From Fimbriimonadales bacterium (GTDB taxonomy: Bacteria; Armatimonadota; Fimbriimonadia; Fimbriimonadales; Fimbriimonadaceae), in contig JAPLCS010000087.1 of the NCBI GenBank assembly GCA_026392145.1, positions 9,141-17,137 on the forward strand: 7,997 nt of DNA. Reading direction: 5' to 3'. Positions 6,149-7,997 of this stretch are shown in pieces (position 1 is the first letter of the stretch; each line of letters starts with the position of its first letter). The position numbers and the translations under genes are program-made. The notes under the pieces were generated by a model. It ran no database searches, was not told where the DNA came from, and saw nothing but the letters and a program-made list of their open reading frames with translations.

Positions 6149-7687
6149 CTACTGCTGACCATTCTTCTTCGGAAGAAGAGGGAACTTCTCAATCGAATAC
6201 TCGCCATCATTCTCTCGCTTGAGTTGGATGTTTCGTTGGCGCATCTGATCCAAAACCTTCTTGTATGAGTGATTGCCCACAAGGTTTTTTAATTCAAGTG
6301 GATCACTCTTCAAATCATGAAGAAACTCATAAGCGGGTGATTGTCCAAAATACCTCGCATAAACATAACGCTCTCCTCGAACCCCTTCCCACTGTGGAAT
6401 GTCCTTATCAACCAATAGATGCTCGCAGAAAAACTCCTTTCGCCACGATAGAGTTGTCCCCGCTGGATTTGCACCCGATGGTTTCCTTGCCGTAATCAAG
6501 GGCATAAGACTCTTTCCCTGCATCCCAGTGGGAGTCTTGATTCCTGCTAGTTCCAAAACGGTAGGTGCAATATCGATATTCAAAGCCGTGTTGGAGATAC
6601 TCTTGCCCCGACGTTCCTCCGGCAACCGCGGATCCATAATCACCATCGGCACCCGCAACGACTGCTCGTAATGCACCCACTTCCCAGAAAATCCTCGCTC
6701 ACCCAAAAAGTAACCATTATCAGACATAAACACAATCACCGTGTTTTCATCCAAGTGCCGTGCCTTCAATTCAGCTCGTAATCGCCCAATTTCAAAATCA
6801 ATCCCCGAGATCATTCGATAATAAGACCGAACATTTTTGACATACTTTTCTTGGGTATCAAACTGCCAAAACCAACGAATTCGGTTCATCGCCCGCTGCA
6901 AAAATGGCGGTTCATTCTGAAAAATCTTCTCCTGCTCAAGCGATGGCACAGGAATAGAAGCGTCCTCATACCAACCATCCACCGTCTTGGGCCAAGGGTA
7001 CAAACGATCAAACTCCCCGTCTTCTGCATGGGGACTGTTAAACCAAACTGACAAGCAAAAAGGTTGATTCTGTGGACATTGCTCAATAAACTGCAACGCT
7101 CGGTCAGTTGCAATCTGATCAATATGTCGCAAATCTCCGTTAGGCATTTTTTTCAAAAACGGATAACCAATCGGCGACAACAAATCAAACATGTTTTTCG
7201 CCTGACCTTCGGCAACTGAAACCCCAAACTTACCAACTAACCCTGTCTTATAACCAGCCGCCTTCAACAGAGCAGGATACGACTCGCCACATAATTCTGC
7301 CGAAATTGGTGGGGTTCCAAACGTAAACTTATGCCTCCGCTCATAACTTCCCGTCAGAATCGAAGCACGGCTAGCCGCACAAATCGGAGTCGTTACAAAC
7401 GCTTCAGAAAACCGCACCCCATCATGAGCAATCGCGTCAATATTCGGGGTTTTGACAATCGGATGACCAGCATAGCCGGTAGCATCAAACCGCTGATCAT
7501 CGGTAAGAATAAACAAGATATTGGGCTGAGAAGAACGACCACCAGCCCCCTGCCCGGTCAAGCCATGCCCAGTCGAGCCATGCCCTTCAACAAGTGAAGG
7601 TAAGAGACACCCGAACACCACAACCAAGACACTTAATCGCCTTGATAAAGACCCTACGCCTCCTGCCTCAAACACGGGTATCTTCAC
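6149..7687 (-). CDS. Secreted S1-family (formylglycine-dependent) sulfatase
   Basis: Hydrolyses sulfate esters, here probably on a polysaccharide. Numbering from an upstream in-frame ATG at 7729, motifs are: PNILFILTDDQ (metal ligands D77, D78), CAASR (117-121, a C-x-A-S-R formylglycine signature) followed by ASILTG, GKFGV with K167, NSPH (H234), FMSDNGYFLGERGFSGKW (metal D337 and N338, K350), EQSLRVPMVI, and a C-terminal YEFLHDLKSDPLELKNL. The set resembles the GlcNAc-6-sulfatase/iduronate-sulfatase-like branch of S1; substrate cannot be read from sequence. A signal peptide (SRRLSVLVVVFGCLLPS) precedes a short Gly/His repeat. Start choices: GTG at 7687, whose GTGA overlaps the upstream gene's stop; GTG at 7675, 12 nt after GGAGG; or ATG at 7729, which would give an unusually long n-region. 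I prefer 7687 or 7675. It follows the GH78 gene directly, so the two are likely co-transcribed. Activity needs the formylglycine-generating enzyme or an anaerobic maturase, not present here. Confidence 0.93.
   Translation of the reverse strand: MKIPVFEAGGVGSLSRRLSVLVVVFGCLLPSLVEGHGSTGHGLTGQGAGGRSSQPNILFILTDDQRFDATGYAGHPIVKTPNIDAIAHDGVRFSEAFVTTPICAASRASILTGSYERRHKFTFGTPPISAELCGESYPALLKAAGYKTGLVGKFGVSVAEGQAKNMFDLLSPIGYPFLKKMPNGDLRHIDQIATDRALQFIEQCPQNQPFCLSVWFNSPHAEDGEFDRLYPWPKTVDGWYEDASIPVPSLEQEKIFQNEPPFLQRAMNRIRWFWQFDTQEKYVKNVRSYYRMISGIDFEIGRLRAELKARHLDENTVIVFMSDNGYFLGERGFSGKWVHYEQSLRVPMVIMDPRLPEERRGKSISNTALNIDIAPTVLELAGIKTPTGMQGKSLMPLITARKPSGANPAGTTLSWRKEFFCEHLLVDKDIPQWEGVRGERYVYARYFGQSPAYEFLHDLKSDPLELKNLVGNHSYKKVLDQMRQRNIQLKRENDGEYSIEKFPLLPKKNGQQ
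6162..6177. terminator. UUCG-tetraloop hairpin between convergent genes (possible terminator)
   Basis: TTCTTC-TTCG-GAAGAA forms a 6-bp stem closed by a C(UUCG)G tetraloop on the plus strand, 31 nt after the helicase stop. It lies inside the last codons of the sulfatase gene. No T-run follows on the plus strand, so it is at best a weak terminator or a 3'-end stabilising hairpin for the helicase mRNA; it may equally be a by-product of the Lys-Lys codons on the other strand. Confidence 0.25.
7541..7585 (-). repeat. Three 15-bp tandem units encoding a Gly/His-rich linker
   Basis: Just after the sulfatase signal peptide the protein reads GHGST-GHGLT-GQGAG, three five-residue units with pattern G-H/Q-G-x-x. 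At DNA level AGCCATGCCC recurs at 7562-7571 and 7577-7586 with a 15-bp period. It probably forms a flexible tether ahead of the catalytic domain and could vary in copy number between strains. Confidence 0.55.
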
Positions 7688-7692
7688 CCTCC
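7684..7692 (-). promoter_or_regulatory. GGAGG and GTGA stop/start overlap coupling rhamnosidase to sulfatase
   Basis: On the minus strand GGAGG (7692-7688) is followed directly by GTGA, in which the GTG (7687-7685) overlaps the rhamnosidase stop TGA (7686-7684). The same GGAGG lies 12 nt before another in-frame GTG at 7675. Either arrangement points to ribosomes ending on the rhamnosidase and re-initiating on the sulfatase. Confidence 0.45.
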
Positions 7693-7997
7693 AACCGAAA
7701 TAGTATTCTTCCCAGCACCAAGCGTGCATCGGAACATCCCACCGTCAATTCGTGCATTCTTATAACCCAAGAGTCCACCTTTCACCAAGTTCGAGGGAAT
7801 CACAAACTCAACCTGCATATTGGCAGGAACTTCAACCTCAAATGTCAACTGCGAACCACTCCGAATCCAGTTACTCACAATCTTCCCCCGAACGCTTTGA
7901 TAGCTAGATTTCACCCAATCTAACCCTGTCGGGGTCATCGGCTCAACAATCACTTTATCAAATCCATACGCATTGCCTGCAGGTCGAATTCCACCCA
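7684..7997 (-). CDS. GH78 alpha-L-rhamnosidase, C-terminal end (N-terminus beyond window edge)
   Basis: The minus-strand frame is open from the window edge to a TGA at 7686-7684, giving 104 visible residues. It starts GGIRPAGNAYGFDKVIVEP, continues GLDWVKSSYQSVRGKIVSNW and LTFEVEVPANMQVEFVIP, and ends LGAGKNTISVGG. This is the characteristic C-terminal beta-sandwich of bacterial GH78 rhamnosidases: GGIRP, a GF..I.I.P strand, W.K.SY.S.RG.I.S.W, and L...V.VPAN. The catalytic barrel lies outside the window, so activity cannot be judged. The GTG at 7953 is an internal codon, not a start. It lies immediately upstream of the sulfatase and overlaps its start, suggesting joint transcription and coupled translation for attack on a sulfated rhamnose-containing glycan. 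Confidence 0.88.
   Translation of the reverse strand, partial: GGIRPAGNAYGFDKVIVEPMTPTGLDWVKSSYQSVRGKIVSNWIRSGSQLTFEVEVPANMQVEFVIPSNLVKGGLLGYKNARIDGGMFRCTLGAGKNTISVGG

Noticed and set aside
6265..7923. Several open frames antisense or out of frame to the sulfatase
   Set aside because: They lack domains and initiation signals and lie wholly opposite or within the well-supported sulfatase and rhamnosidase frames.

Overview
The window looks like a piece of a bacterial chromosome of moderate GC content, carrying genes for breaking down sulfated, rhamnose-containing polysaccharide. The mix of a secreted S1 sulfatase, GH78 rhamnosidases, a large secreted protein of unknown family and a YD-repeat (RHS) protein suggests the PVC superphylum (Verrucomicrobia, Lentisphaerae, Kiritimatiellae, Planctomycetes) or Armatimonadota. 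This placement is inferred from gene content only; no rRNA or other marker is present.

Layout from left to right: (1) 1-840, minus strand: the N-terminal 280 residues of a secreted RHS/YD-repeat protein running off the left edge, with a consensus extended -10 promoter and a Shine-Dalgarno site. Its GC is visibly higher (about 55-65% in lines I counted) than the rest (about 43-48%). (2) 841-1012: short spacer with a perfect 12-bp tandem repeat. (3) 1013-2515, plus: the C-terminal part of a GH78 alpha-L-rhamnosidase plus a C-terminal accessory domain. The 5' half is missing, so this is probably a gene remnant. (4) 2546-4240, minus: a large exported protein whose family I cannot name. (5) 4241-4441: divergent intergenic region with repeated TCAAGCAAA words. 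(6) 4442-6130, plus: a NERD nuclease-like domain fused to an SF1 helicase. (7) 6149-7687, minus: secreted S1 sulfatase with an intact C-A-A-S-R formylglycine motif. (8) 7684-7997, minus: the C-terminal end of a second GH78 rhamnosidase, lying immediately upstream of the sulfatase and overlapping its start.

The rhamnosidase and sulfatase on the right form a translationally coupled pair. They would plausibly act together on a sulfated rhamnose-containing glycan (ulvan-like or another rhamnose-rich polymer), with desulfation and rhamnose removal outside the cytoplasm. The unknown secreted protein may belong to the same system. The NERD-helicase is unrelated to carbohydrate metabolism and looks like a single-gene DNA-processing or defence insertion. 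The left end looks like a rearrangement boundary where the RHS gene now abuts a truncated GH78 gene. No tRNA, rRNA, CRISPR array, transposase or integrase was found.
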